Of a stretch of DNA of 64,000 bases, positions 49,354 through 60,510 are shown in pieces. Source of the DNA: Cladorrhinum sp. PSN259. Its lineage: Eukaryota > Ascomycota > Sordariomycetes > Sordariales > Podosporaceae. Where the stretch lies: the NCBI GenBank assembly GCA_033725935.1, contig MU867107.1:186001-250000 (forward strand). The letters run 5' to 3'. How positions within the stretch are numbered: position 1 is the first letter of the stretch; every line of letters starts with the position of its first letter. The position numbers and the translations under genes were made by a program. The notes beneath the pieces are model-generated. The model was given only the letters and a program-made list of their open reading frames with translations. It had not been told where the DNA came from and ran no database searches.

Positions 49354-51455
49354 ACGGACACAATTGGTCACAAGGAAACACGAAAGCGGCGAAATATACG
49401 ACTGGAGACGACAATGACAGCGAGAACAGGAGGTAACGAGAATGTGAAGATTACAATATCAGTGAATCATATGTTACAATGAAAGACGCCATGACTTTTG
49501 AGAATGGGGAATACGATCTTGAGTTTGTTATAAAGTGAGAGCCGACGGTGTTACGGGTACGTATTACTTTGTATCAGGTACCGGTATTGGTGAAATGTGT
49601 GGTAACACTCTCTCCAAGCCGCCAATTGTGCCGGGTGAGATCAGCTTCCCCGATGTCTGGTTCGGGTTTGCGTTAATCTTTACGCCTAAGATAGCCGTTG
49701 CAGAGAGCAATCTCTTCCCTTTTCAGCATCTTGCATACCGTCGTGTTACTTAATAGCCCGGGCGGTGCCGGGAACTAGAGTGGGGGATTTACAAGATAAA
49801 CAAGACGAATGTGCAGCTTTTTTGTTCCTCAAAGGTACCGAGTGGCAAAGGCACGAAAACAGACGATGGAGATGTCTCACCTTGGACACACCGCACTTGA
49901 ACCATCTATACAGAATCGCAGTTGGCCTTCGGAACAAGCCATCTCGTCACAGGGCGAGCCTTATCTCGACGACAAGCCAACCCTATCTCTGAGAGCAGGG
50001 GAGCAGCTGGACGACTGCATCCATGGGCTGCGTCACCTGATGGTCTTGCATATCCGCTTTAGCTCGGGCCAGGATTCGCAGCATGTTGTTCGCGCCGCTC
50101 CGGGCTTGTACGCCAATTGAATGCATCTGATTGGAGGAGATGACTTAGATCCAAGGAGACATCCGTGAAGACCTGCGGCTCGGATCAGCAGTCCTACCTA
50201 CCAACTTGGCGTTAACCTACCCAGGAAACTGGTTTGGAACCATGAGGCTGTCGAGATTGACTGCCTGTGCCTCGTGCTGGCTTCGTTGGGCATGAAATTT
50301 AGATGACAAAGTGCGGCACTTTGACCACTCTGACCAGTTAAACTAGGCCGAAGTCAAACCCCCGCTCTGGCCGCCGTTGTCAAAGTCCGGTCCTCCCGTT
50401 GACCGGGTCGACCTCCGGCGGTATCTTTCTTGCACTTTGGTCTCTCCGCATGTTTTGTCTGTGAGCAGCCGTCTTTAGCCAATAGACATGGCCGCCCTGT
50501 TGTTTTGATGAGCCAAGCAACCTTAACGACGCTCACGACATACCGCCCGCAACATCCCTGTCGTACTATTGCCTAGCCAGAGAAGACGATGGCAGTTGTC
50601 TCTGGTCAAGATGCAGCATTTCATTCCAGGTCCATCCGGCCTATCCCATCGGGGGGATTTCGCTCGTCATCCTTGTCTCATTCAAGCGGCCCCCCCCCCC
50701 CCCCTCCCCCCCAGCCAGTGAAGACACCCATGTCTTGGAAATTGTTAGTACAGACACCAGCCATGTGGTCGATTACATATCCCATGAGCAACCTCCCTCC
50801 CTCTCTTTTCTCTCTTCTCTTCTCTCTTCTTTTTGGTACAGTTATTCTGAAATTCATCCTACTCCCGTATAAGCAACCCGCTTGCCCCTTTTTACTTGAC
50901 AAGTCCCCTATTCAGGGGGCCGATCCACCCAAAGGGCACTTACACCCATCGTGCCCGTTCCGTCCAAACAGACATAGTCCCGCATTATTAGGACGTTGCT
51001 TTGCTGCTTGCTGCTGCCCTTCTTCTCCACCATCTCTCTTAGCTCGTTGTTTCTCTCACATCTATAATACGGGCGAATCATAAACACCAGCGCCAAACAC
51101 ATTTCTCACAGTCCGGGCAAAACCAAAGCTATCCTGAAGTGTGACAAGCCAACTTCATCTCTCGCTAAACTCACCAGGCATAGGCCACATACACTCTATT
51201 CTACCAAGAGTCCCATACAGGATCTTGCGAGCACCGCAAAAGACCACATTGATGTCTGCTGACTTGCGCACCGCCCTCAACTGCCTTCGCCACCCTTCCA
51301 GGTTCATGCCCGTCTCGAGAACACAGTTATCTCGAGTACATACGGGTGATAGTACACAAAGTATATTAGATACGTAAAGTATGTACCTGAGCTCATCACA
51401 ACCACGCCATAGCTGTGCTTAACACTATGTTGTAGAGAGAAATCATCTGCCCAGC
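49354..51455. other. Intergenic region between MATE and GNAT genes
   Basis: No gene is recognised in 2.1 kb. Features are a run of 15 C at 50690-50704, followed by a C/T-rich tract to about 50835. These pyrimidine stretches upstream of the plus-strand GNAT gene are in keeping with a fungal promoter. Confidence 0.5.
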
Positions 51456-52543
51456 ATGGCGACGACTACAACGAATAGTAGTAGTAATACCATTACCACC
51501 GCCAACACGGTGCCCATGACGACTTCGGACTCGATCGCGAGCGTCAGTAGCAACGCTAGCACCGTCATCACGGTGGCCCTGAAGAATAGTAACCATCACG
51601 ACGTTGTTCGTGCCGGTAGCGCCACCACCAACGCTGCGCGGTCCCTCATCCCGACCCAGTGGCAGGGTACGGTGCGGCATCTTGCGATGGCCAACTGTAA
51701 GGACGCGGGCATGACGCTCGCGCACGCGTTCGCTGCGGATGATTATGCCCAGTACCTTGTTGATACTTCGGACGGCCCCAGGGATGAGGAGACCAAGTGG
51801 AAGCTGCACGTTGACATATTGGCTTACACTGTTGCTTCGCATGTTTTAAGCGGGCTAGTTACTACTGTAGGACCTGATTTTGACAGTGTAGCTTTGTGGT
51901 ATGTTTCACAATCACCCCTTTCCCCCCTTGCATTTGTTAATGAGAAATCCATCAGGATCCCTCCTCACCATGACCTGGATGACTGGTACACTCTCCTCCG
52001 GTCCGGTCTGTGGCGGTTGCATTTCCGCCTGCCGTCCGAGGGAAAGAAGCGGCTGTTTGATGAGATCTTGCCGCTCTTGCACGATACGAAAGCTGAAGTC
52101 CTCGGGAAGGAGAGGGAGCACGAGGCTTGGTATTTGGTCTATTTGGGCACTAAGCCGAATAGTCAGGGAAGAGGGTATGGAAGTAAGCTATTGACGGGCA
52201 TGATGGCTAGGGTGAGTTTTTTTTTGGCATTTTGTGAACAAAACGCTGAGACTTGGGGAGTGCTAACAAGAGATCATAGGCTGATGAGGAGAATCGCCCG
52301 ATTTACCTTGAATCCAGCTCTTTGACCAACAATGTCTATTACGAGAAGTTTGGATTCGAGGTCAAGAGGGACATTTACCTGCGCAGGGGGGAGGGCGAGC
52401 CCGTTAGGTTGTCGATCATGGTCAGAGAACCCGTGACGCAGGAAAAAGAGGTGGAATCGGGCAGGGCGACTATTCCGAGTAAGAAGAAGAAGGGCAGTGC
52501 ACTGAGACGTGCCATTGGGAGGAAGAAGAAAGCGATGTGTTGA
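51456..52543 (+). CDS. GNAT family N-acetyltransferase, three exons
   Basis: This is an acetyl-CoA-dependent acetyltransferase of the widespread fungal GNAT type; the acceptor is unknown. Exons are 51456-51898, 51956-52211 and 52280-52543, giving 320 aa. A Thr/Ser/Asn-rich leader (1-60) precedes the domain. The acetyl-CoA pyrophosphate loop is QGRGYG at 218-223, followed by SKLLTGMMAR. The conserved core continues across intron 2 as ADEENRPIYLESSS and NNVYYEKFGFEVKRDI. The C-terminus is strongly basic (KKKKGSALRRAIGRKKK). Intron 1 is 57 nt, divisible by three and stop-free, so its retention would add 19 residues in place of WIPP-type sequence. Intron 2 (68 nt) has branch GCTAAC. I removed intron 1 because doing so restores the usual W-x-P-P-x-x-D-x-D-D-W stretch. 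Confidence 0.87.
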
Positions 52544-53272
52544 TTTGAAAAAGGGGGTCGGCTGGTTTGGGGGGAAAGGGGGAGGGTGTTGCTTTTGTTG
52601 AATGAGCGGTGAGTGTTGATGTGTGACTGATGTTGTTGTTGTGTGTGCTTTGTGGCCTTTTGCGTTGATATGGCTTTTTTTCTTCTTTTTTTCTTCTTTT
52701 TTTTTCTTTCGCTTTTTGACATGTCTTGTTTTGCTCTTTGTTGAGGGTCGATCTAACTCGACCAGCTTTGCGTGCTGCACTTGCCTCAAACTTCACTTCG
52801 CTTACCGCATCCAACATGCGGGTATTTTAGATATGTTGAGCACCCCTTGGAACTGCCCTTTTATGGGGTGTTCATGAAGAGGGCTGTATATCTGGGTATG
52901 ATCTTTGTTTTGAGTAATTTGGAAGGGATAAAGAGATTGAATATATACTTCCCTATATACATAACCCAGAGATCGCCTTACTTATTTGATTCGAGTTTCC
53001 CATAATTTGACTTGCGCATCAACTTGTTCCCGAGACAATATTCATGAGAGCCTCTCAGTTATTGCTTTTTACCAATTTGTGCATTATTATACCGGCCATC
53101 ATAAGCTCATTGCTGATAGCTAGCTACTTAACCGTCACGGTAATGTATGTAAACAACAGACACGACTCCTCCAATGACTTGATATATCATGAATATAAAC
53201 AACCTCGGTGCCGATTTGTTGCTCGCTTTTTTTTTTCGGTCCCCTTATTGCTGAGAACTCCGGACAGCTCGA
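52544..53272. other. Convergent 3' region between GNAT and RPA2
   Basis: No gene is seen. A T-rich stretch at 52675-52720, just after the GNAT gene, and A/T-rich sequence toward 53270 probably serve the two 3' ends. Confidence 0.55.
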
Positions 53273-54150
53273 TCAAAAGTCCAGAATTGCCCAAGTCACG
53301 TCATCCACCGTAGTATATACCAATCCTTGTCCCAACAACTCGTCTGCTGCACCCGTAACATCTCTTGCTGACATGCCAGTCCCTGATACAATATCGTTGA
53401 TGTTGATGCCGGAAGTTCCCTCAGCAGAACCGGCCAAGAAGTCGTACAACCGCTGAGCAAGGCGCGAGCAGTTGGCCGTTTTGTTCGCATTGCTGCCACC
53501 ATCCACAAACATGCTATCACTGTCATGACCTGCCCCGCCGACACTACCAACACCACCACCCCCTCCTCCAGGGCCCTTGGCAATGCATAAGTGCACGTAC
53601 GTCGCTTCTAACAGATGATAGTTCACCTCATTGAAATCGTCAATCGCGCGCATGTGGTGCGCGCCGATGTGCAGTTTGCCATTGAAGCTCTGGATCCTCC
53701 CCAACACGCGAACATAAGTGTCCAGACCGAACTTGGACTCGTTGTCGCCTGCTTTCTCCGGATCAATCCACTTCTTGACGTCGATCGTTCCAGTGCCGTC
53801 GTCTACTTTGTAGGTGATATTTGTGACTTGTGGGTTGACGGAGCGGACCTGGCCTACAAAGGTTACCTGAGTGATTGGCTGGCCGTCGAGCTGGAGTTCT
53901 GAGTCGTTGTAGCCCGCTTTGCAGTCTAGAAGCTGTTTGATGGTTACTGGTCGGAGGAACTCGTCGACGTAGCTCTTTTTTTGTCCCTGGCTGCCTTGTT
54001 GCGAGCCGCCCATGAAGCCGCCGCCATCGTCCGTGCCGGCTTGGGCGCCGTAGCCTGTTCGTTGGAAGCCGCCGTAAGATGCTTTTTTTTTGGAGAGAAT
54101 GGTTAGAAATGAGCAGGAGAAATGGTTCTGGGAATCTGTGACATACTCAT
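53273..54150 (-). CDS. RFA2: Replication protein A 32-kDa subunit (RPA2), with a 4-nt first coding exon
   Basis: RPA2 is the middle subunit of the heterotrimeric single-strand DNA-binding complex used in replication, recombination and checkpoint signalling. Exon 1 is only ATGA (54150-54147) and exon 2 is 54081-53273, giving 270 aa. The 65-nt intron has donor GTATGT, a TTCTAACC branch and acceptor AAAAG. The N-terminus is Gly/Ser/Gln-rich (SYGGFQRTGYG), as in other RPA2 phosphorylated tails. The OB fold covers about 60-165 (VTFVGQVRSVNPQVTNITYKVDD, cited here as the span around residues 75-97), a glycine-rich linker follows, and a C-terminal winged helix ends WAILDF. Three ACGCGT boxes lie 111-164 bp upstream of the start. 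The body is secure; exon 1 is inferred from splice signals. Confidence 0.93.
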
Positions 54151-54746
54151 TTCTGCTTTGGTTTGGTCCGATGTCTTATGGTTGTTATTTGTACACAACT
54201 GGGTGCGAGGGGTAAATTGAAGGTTGAGATAAACTGAGACCGGGATGCGCGAGACGAAAGACGCGTGTTAGAGCCTGGAGGACGCGTTCAAGCGAGTCAA
54301 CCACTCAAACGCGTGCCCCGCACCTTTTACGATAAGCTCGTGGAACGTGCGAAGATCCGATAAGCGGCGGATAACGGAAGTCGACCTTGACCGTGGAAAC
54401 TGGGAAGAGCTTCAGGAATCAGAACTCGTTCAAATTAATACACTCTAACAACTCATTTCATCTGCTTATAGATTTCGTTTTGACTCTCAACTTTTTGCAA
54501 ACCGTGATATCAATCTCCGTCTCAAAAATCTGGCCCGTGTTACAGTTGGCTACCTGTATACCATATCCCGAAGCGGCAAAGCGGGTCTCACCAACAAACT
54601 CACCTCAAACAGTCCCCTTCTCATCTGATTGAACAATGGCGTCATATCAAACATAAACATCCAATCTCACAAGCAAAGCAAATATCACTTCACCTGCACT
54701 CAGACACCGGTACTGCATCTCATTCTCTCTCATAAATACCCCAAAA
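54151..54746. other. Divergent promoter region of RPA2 and the DUF202 gene
   Basis: This 600-bp interval has no gene. It contains a cluster of three ACGCGT boxes near RPA2 and an A/C-rich leader before the DUF202 start. Confidence 0.6.
54261..54314. promoter_or_regulatory. Cluster of three MluI cell-cycle boxes (ACGCGT)
   Basis: Exact palindromic ACGCGT occurs at 54261-54266, 54282-54287 and 54309-54314, that is, 111 to 164 bp upstream of the RPA2 ATG. In yeasts such boxes bind MBF (Mbp1-Swi6/Cdc10) and drive G1/S transcription, including of RPA subunit genes. Three copies in 54 bp next to a replication gene is strong circumstantial evidence of function. Confidence 0.82.
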
Positions 54747-55424
54747 ATGACACCTCCAGACCAAATCGAACATGACGACGACGACCCCCTCGGCCTAGAC
54801 GAAGAAGGCCTCTTCGCCCACATAACCTGCTGCACGCCCTACACTTCCTGCGTCCAGCCCGTCGACCTCTCAACCGCCCCTTCTTTTACCAAGGCTTTCT
54901 ATCTTCCTCCGATATTTGGCCCCTTAATCTTCAACAATGAAAGCAGCGATTGCCGAGACCACTGCGCCAACGAGCGGACATTTCTCTCATACCTCCGTCT
55001 GTCTATTTACATGGCCATAGTTTCGGTGGCTATTGTGCTCTCGTTTCACTTGCGCAAGACGGCGTCAGAGCTTGAACTGCGCATGGCGATGCCGCTGGGA
55101 GGGATATTTTGGGCTTTGTCTGTTTGTTGTCTTGGTGTCGGGTTTGCTAATTATATCAGTGAGTCTGGCATATAAATTTGCCCAAGTGGAGGAGGCGTTA
55201 ATGTCGTTGTGTGATTCAGAGACGGTGAATAAGTATAGCAGGAGAGTAGCGATAGTGCAAAGTGGGTGGAAGACGCAGACGGTAAGATATTTTCCTGTAT
55301 TAAATACGAATGGTGAGTGGCTAATAGGATTTGACAGGTAATGGCAGCAACGGCTCTATCCATCGCCGGAGCTTGTGTATCATTATTGGTGATAAACAAG
55401 TTGAGTGAGGGAGCGGATGAGTAA
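54747..55424 (+). CDS. DUF202 small membrane protein, three exons
   Basis: This is a small membrane protein of the DUF202 (YidH-like) family, whose biochemical role is unknown; fungal members are linked to endomembranes. Exons are 54747-55158, 55220-55281 and 55338-55424, giving 186 aa. Introns are 61 nt (GTGAGT) and 56 nt (GTAAGA, branch GCTAAT). An acidic cytosolic N-terminus (DDDDPLGLDEEG) leads to the family hallmark ANERTFLSYLRLS. Three hydrophobic helices follow: MAIVSVAIVLSF, PLGGIFWALSVCCLGVGF and, after the middle exon, ATALSIAGACVSLLVI. The middle exon gives the conserved loop TVNKYSRRVAIVQSGWKTQ. The gene ends only 185 bp from the convergent glycosyltransferase gene. Confidence 0.88.
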
Positions 55425-55608
55425 ACAAATCAACACTCTAGTGTGATTGCCCTGCAATTTTATGAGAACTAGGAAATGAAGAAATAAAATATAACCATAA
55501 TGATGCTAACCATGATATTTCCAAATAGCCCATACTTCCATGCGTTGCGAAACATGAGTAGCGTGCATCATATAGGGAGACCTGAGATGGATCACTAACA
55601 GTCACTCG

Positions 55609-57819
55609 TTATACCTTTTTGGTACAGAACAAATCACCCATATCCTCCCTCGGCACCAAATCTTCCGATGTCAACGCCTCACACCCACCCACGGCTCTTC
55701 TGAAGTCATATGCATAATCTGCTGCAAAAGCATCCAAATTCAGCAAGTCCGTAGGATTACCGTTCCACAGCAGGAGCGGCATTTCGTCAAATGATGGCAA
55801 TGCCTGCTGCAGAACTGGCCTTGATGAAGTACCAATGGCAATCTCATCCTTATCGTTCGACATGACTGAATCTTTTTCGAGATCACTTTCGTATTCCTCG
55901 GGTGCTCGGTACAGTTCATTGTGGATAGTCGCCAGGGTGCTGGCTATGGTTTTGCTGGGGTAGTACGTCCAGTATCCCCTGGCGCGCGTGAGGCGGAGGG
56001 CGTGTTCCAGCCAGGCTGGGTACTGCTTGCTGACTAATTTCTCTGAGAAGAAGGGTGGGTTGGTGGCGTGTTGTAACTGGAGAGTCTTAGAGACGAGATT
56101 GTGGAGCTCTATCCATTTCGAACCTAGGTAGAGCATAGCGTTGCTGTTTGGTGATTGCCAGAGGAAGGGTGAATCTTCAATGGACTTTTTACTGTATTTA
56201 TTTGGAGAAGGTGGATTTAAAGGTTGTGAGGCGTTTAGGGAAGTCGTCGGCAGCTCCAGGCTGAACCCAAGAAGCCTTGAGTCCCATTCCTGTATCAGGG
56301 ACGAAGTTGAGTAGGCGTATTCGAGCAGAGCGTATTTGAGATCTGTTTGGATTGACATTAATTTCTAGTTCGTTCCATTGTCTGCCGAAATAACTCACAG
56401 TGGAAGAAGCTGGGTGATAGTTGCGCTTGAGGTGACAGCACGAGAATGTGGGAGTATTTCGGGTTCGCAGGCCAGAAAGACTCCAGGAACCGGACTGAAC
56501 TTTCCCCCTCACTCAGTCTCGTGGTTGGAATGCGATGCCTGAGAGTAAGCTGGCGAGTATGGGTGGGATTCAGTGCGCGGGCGGGCGGCCAATGAAACCC
56601 TTTAAGGAATTCAGTAGTCGCAGGGTCTACATCGTGAGGCAATTCAATGGTTAGGTGGGGGGTCGCGCCAGCAGAGAAGTCAGCAGCTGATAGGGATCTG
56701 AGCAGCCGAGTGAGGCTTCCAGAAGCGCCAGGTGCTGCGTGAATCAAGATGTCGACACTGATCTTATCCCAAGCTGTTTCTGTTAGTATCAACCCGAGGA
56801 GAGTCCCCAACTGACCTGCACTTACCTGCCAATGAACGGCTATCAAGCTTGGTTATCCATCCAAGTCTTGAGTAAGCATTTTCAGGAAGCTCTATGAGTG
56901 GGATACCAGACTGAGGAGCCTGCTTTCGAACCGCTCGAAGAAAGTAGTCCTCTTCTTCCCCAGAAACATCGATAAACACGGTTTGCGGGTGCATATAATT
57001 ATTGATATGATCTACCACTCAGTTAGAACAGTGATGAAAGCACAATCTTGTCCATAAGAAATCTCACATAAAGCACGGCGAGAACTGAGGTCAAGACGGT
57101 TGGTAGTCGAAATTGGTGCATAATCCGGGCGAGCATCTGGTACGTACAATTACCCATGATTAGCTTGGTTCATGATGGCCTATGGTAGCAGACGCCATAC
57201 CGTGGAATATTATCTGGCATGACTCGTCGATGCCATTAACAATTCGAAGCGCCTTGATATCGATATCGCTCCCGCCCATTAAAGCAAAATGCACGTAGTT
57301 CCTCGCCTCAATACCCATATCACACGCCATTGGAAGCAACAGACTAGCGCTCTTCAGGCTCGCAGCAGCAAATAAGACATTTTTATTGACAGGGCTGCTG
57401 CCCTGCGTGCTGGATATCGACTGTAGAGTATGAGCGAGTTTCCGGAACATGATAGGTCCATCGTGATCTCCGTGTGTTACAGATGAGGTGGTGGGCTCGG
57501 GTTTCGGCTCTTTTGGTCGCTCAGGTTTTCGATGAGGCTTCAACTGAGGCATCGAGCCCGGCATCACCGCATTACCTGCCGGGGGTTGACGATATGTTGG
57601 ATGTCGGCGATCTCTTATCGGTACATCGGTCGGCAGGTTTTGAATAAAGAAATATATAAAGATGCCAAGTCCAAGCACGATAGCAAGTCGTTTCAAGGTC
57701 TTGCGAGGAGGGGCCCTTGGGGCTGCGCTCCATGGCGCACGAGTTGATGGAACCTTGCCTGGTCTGTGGTCATCATCCTTCTTCACCAATCCTTCGTCGT
57801 CCTTGCTAAAGAATCCCAT
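55609..57819 (-). CDS. Putative type II membrane glycosyltransferase (GT2-like), five exons
   Basis: This is a probable Golgi or ER type II membrane protein. Exons are 57819-57201, 57136-57068, 57011-56826, 56773-56399 and 56342-55609, giving 660 aa. The four introns are 52-64 nt; intron 3 has a TACTAAC branch. A short basic cytosolic tail is followed by one membrane helix (about 45-59, RLAIVLGLGIFIYFF) and a Pro-rich stem. The lumenal part has a Rossmann-like block (NKNVLFAAASLKSASLLLP), then DILIHAAPGASGSLTRLL and LTIELPHDVDPATTEFL. A region rich in aromatic residues follows (LRLTRARGYWTYYPSK). The GT2-like label rests on the GT-A-like pattern and overall layout of uncharacterised ascomycete proteins; no textbook catalytic DxD plus QxxRW set is obvious. 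Topology and exon structure are firmer than function. Confidence 0.62.
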
Positions 57820-58446
57820 TTTTTAGGCGCGCCCAGTGCCAATCCTAACTCCTCCTTGCCTGGTAAATGTCTCGACTTGTCTTCCAGGGTGTCTTATCTC
57901 GGTCGATCGATCAGGTACTGGATATGCTGGTTGCGCGAGACCACATTTTACTCGTGGGAGAAGTGATCGACTGTCATTGGAACGAGTAAGCGGCGGATTG
58001 GAGTTGGTGTCAGGATGTCAGTTCATCGCGACACGAGAATATGTGTGTTGAATTTGACGATACACTCCCACGGGTGCTCCCGTTAGCTGAAATGCTGAGG
58101 TGAGCGAAGAGCGAGGCGGGCTTTGTTCCGAGCGCGCTGTGCGGGAGTTGGACCTGGGGTTCAACGTGGCTCCCGCTAAGCCAAGCCGCTAATGCAGATC
58201 AGTGGCCCCTGAAAGACAGGGTCGCCCTATCTGCGGGGCACAACCATGGGAAGAATTGTGGGACCTACAGCAAAAAAAGTCCAAAAGTTTTCAGACCCAT
58301 CAAGGACACCCCACCAGGTATCGTCGCCCACCACAACCAAGTAAATACACTAAAAGAGTGGCAGGTAACAGGAAAAGAGCACTTGGTAGCAGGGCAGAAA
58401 CTACAATTTTTCTGCACCAAATCGCTTCATATTTCTGGTCACAAAA
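57820..58446. other. Divergent promoter region of the glycosyltransferase and SYO1 genes
   Basis: No gene is seen in 627 bp. A GGCGCGCC palindrome lies 8-15 bp upstream of the glycosyltransferase start (57827-57834). I found no clear ribosome-biogenesis promoter element. Confidence 0.55.
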
Positions 58447-60510
58447 ATGGCCAAATCACGCAAGAACAGAGTGCGCCCGAACCGCGCAGACCCCATCGCA
58501 AAGCCGGTTAAGCCTCCATCCGATCCTGAGCTCGCAAAGCTTCGCGAGGACAAGATTTTGCCAGTCCTTAAGAACCTCCAGAACCCAGAGGCCAAGTTAA
58601 GAACACAGGCCGCCGGTGCCATCGCCAACATCGTCGAGGACTCCAAGTGCAGGAAACTCCTGCTCCGGGAAAAGGTCGTCCACATCGTCCTCACAGAGAC
58701 TCTGACCGACAACAGCATCGACAGCCGGGCAGCTGGCTGGCATATTCTCAAGGTCCTTGCCCAAGAGGAGGAAGCAGACTTTTGCGTTCACTTATTCAGA
58801 CTTGATGTTTTGACGGCCATCGAGCATGCTGTCAAGGCCATATTTGAGACCATCACGGCCGCCGAGCCTGCTTTTTCAAAGTTGCTCAAAGCCCAGCAGC
58901 GCATTGTCTGGGAGATGTCGACTTCACTCCTGGCGCTGTTGAATCTCTTGGGTATGGCCAAGGAAGAGATTGCTACTGCTATTGTCGCTAACCAGACGAT
59001 CCTCCGGTTCCTTTTCCGGCTGGTCACGACCGACATTGCTCCCCAGGAGGTCTATGAAGAAGCTTTCTCATGCCTCACCACACTCTCTGAGGACAACCTC
59101 GAACTAGGGCAGGCTGTGACAAACGACCAGGAGACGCATTGCTATGATGTCCTTCTCAAGCTCGCCTCAGGAACGGGACCAAAAGCAGTGCCTGCCAGTG
59201 GTGTACTGCACAACGTGTTCTCATCACTCCAATGGTTCGATCACAGCCCAGGCAAGGATGGAGCTTCTGATGCTATTCTAATCCCCGGTCTTACTCGCGC
59301 CTTGGAACAGGTCACTTCAAGCAGCTTGGTAAGCAACGGTGTCTCAACATCTGTAGGAATCACCCAGCTGGCACTGGAGATTCTGGCTTCCATTGGGACG
59401 GATTTGCGTGAAGCTCTCGAGAAGGGCAACCGCCCACAACCCAAGGCTCCTGGCGCCTTGGTCGCTCCCGAGGAGGAATGGAACGGCATCGAGGACGACG
59501 CTGATGCGATGGATGTAGATGATGATGCCGAAGCGGGCGAAGACGGCGCTGAGGATGATGACGATGAAGATATTGATGGAGGAGATGAGGAAGAGGAGGG
59601 CGAAGAAGACGACGATGACGACATCGGCGATCTCGAAGAAGACATGGACCGCGTAACAGGGGTAGACGACTTCGTGGAGGAAGGCGGCCTGGACGACCTC
59701 CCCACCCTTGGGGCGCTCATCCAGAAAGCCATCCCGCAAGTGGTCCGCCTCGGAAACCTTCCCACTGACAATGAAGAGAGCCTTGCCGTGCGATCACACG
59801 CTATCTCCGCACTCAACAACATTTCTTGGACGATCTCTTGCATCGAATTTGCGGGCGGCGAGAATGATAACATTTTCGAAGCGTGGTACCCAGCAGCCAA
59901 GAAGATTTGGCAAAAGGTGATATCGCCTATCCTCGAAGCCGACAACGCAGATTTGGAGCTGGCGACTCAGGTGACGAGCTTGGCCTGGGCCGTTGCCCGC
60001 AGTCTCAACGGAAAGACTCCGCTGAGCGGCAACCAGCACCGCAAGTTCATGTCGCTCTACCATGCATCCAAAAACCAGCATGCTCAGCAAAAGCCAATAG
60101 AAGGAGCGGAACAAGAAGACCCAATGCAGGGCCTGGGGGTCAAATGCGTTGGTGTCTTGGGTGCTCTCGCCCGCGACCCAGCGCCGCTCAACGTCAACCG
60201 TGAAATTGGAGTCTTCCTCATCACCCTGCTTGATAGTGTCGACAACGACAAGAGCATCCGCCCTGCGGATGTCGTCGAGGCTCTGAACCAGATCTTTGAT
60301 ATTTACGGAGACGAGGAGGTAGAGTGCGACAAGGAAGTCTTTTGGAAGGATGGGTTCCTCAAGCATCTGGAGGACTTCCTGCCCACGCTTAAAACACTGG
60401 CTAAGGGAATCGACAAGAGGGCTCAGACTGAGTTGAGAACAACAGCTGATGAGGCTATCCTCAATCTGGGTAGATTTGTGAACTACAAGAAGAAGCATGT
60501 ACCAAAGTGA
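58447..60510 (+). CDS. SYO1: Symportin 1 (SYO1), importer of Rpl5 and Rpl11
   Basis: SYO1 is an ARM/HEAT-repeat transport adaptor that binds ribosomal proteins uL18 (Rpl5) and uL5 (Rpl11) together and carries them to the nucleus with importin beta-2 for 5S RNP assembly. The single exon encodes 687 aa, close to the characterised fungal protein. The N-terminus is a PY-type nuclear signal region (MAKSRKNRVRPNRADP). The armadillo block follows, with signature stretches CRKLLLREKVVHIVLTETL, DSRAAGWHILKVLAQEEEAD and SLQWFDHSPGKDGA. An Asp/Glu-rich loop spans about 350-402 (the acidic insertion of SYO1), and C-terminal HEAT repeats complete the protein. The ATG at 58447 has AAA before it and matches the family start. 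Its partner pathway, 60S assembly, is also served by URB1 in this window. Confidence 0.91.
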   Translation: MAKSRKNRVRPNRADPIAKPVKPPSDPELAKLREDKILPVLKNLQNPEAKLRTQAAGAIANIVEDSKCRKLLLREKVVHIVLTETLTDNSIDSRAAGWHILKVLAQEEEADFCVHLFRLDVLTAIEHAVKAIFETITAAEPAFSKLLKAQQRIVWEMSTSLLALLNLLGMAKEEIATAIVANQTILRFLFRLVTTDIAPQEVYEEAFSCLTTLSEDNLELGQAVTNDQETHCYDVLLKLASGTGPKAVPASGVLHNVFSSLQWFDHSPGKDGASDAILIPGLTRALEQVTSSSLVSNGVSTSVGITQLALEILASIGTDLREALEKGNRPQPKAPGALVAPEEEWNGIEDDADAMDVDDDAEAGEDGAEDDDDEDIDGGDEEEEGEEDDDDDIGDLEEDMDRVTGVDDFVEEGGLDDLPTLGALIQKAIPQVVRLGNLPTDNEESLAVRSHAISALNNISWTISCIEFAGGENDNIFEAWYPAAKKIWQKVISPILEADNADLELATQVTSLAWAVARSLNGKTPLSGNQHRKFMSLYHASKNQHAQQKPIEGAEQEDPMQGLGVKCVGVLGALARDPAPLNVNREIGVFLITLLDSVDNDKSIRPADVVEALNQIFDIYGDEEVECDKEVFWKDGFLKHLEDFLPTLKTLAKGIDKRAQTELRTTADEAILNLGRFVNYKKKHVPK

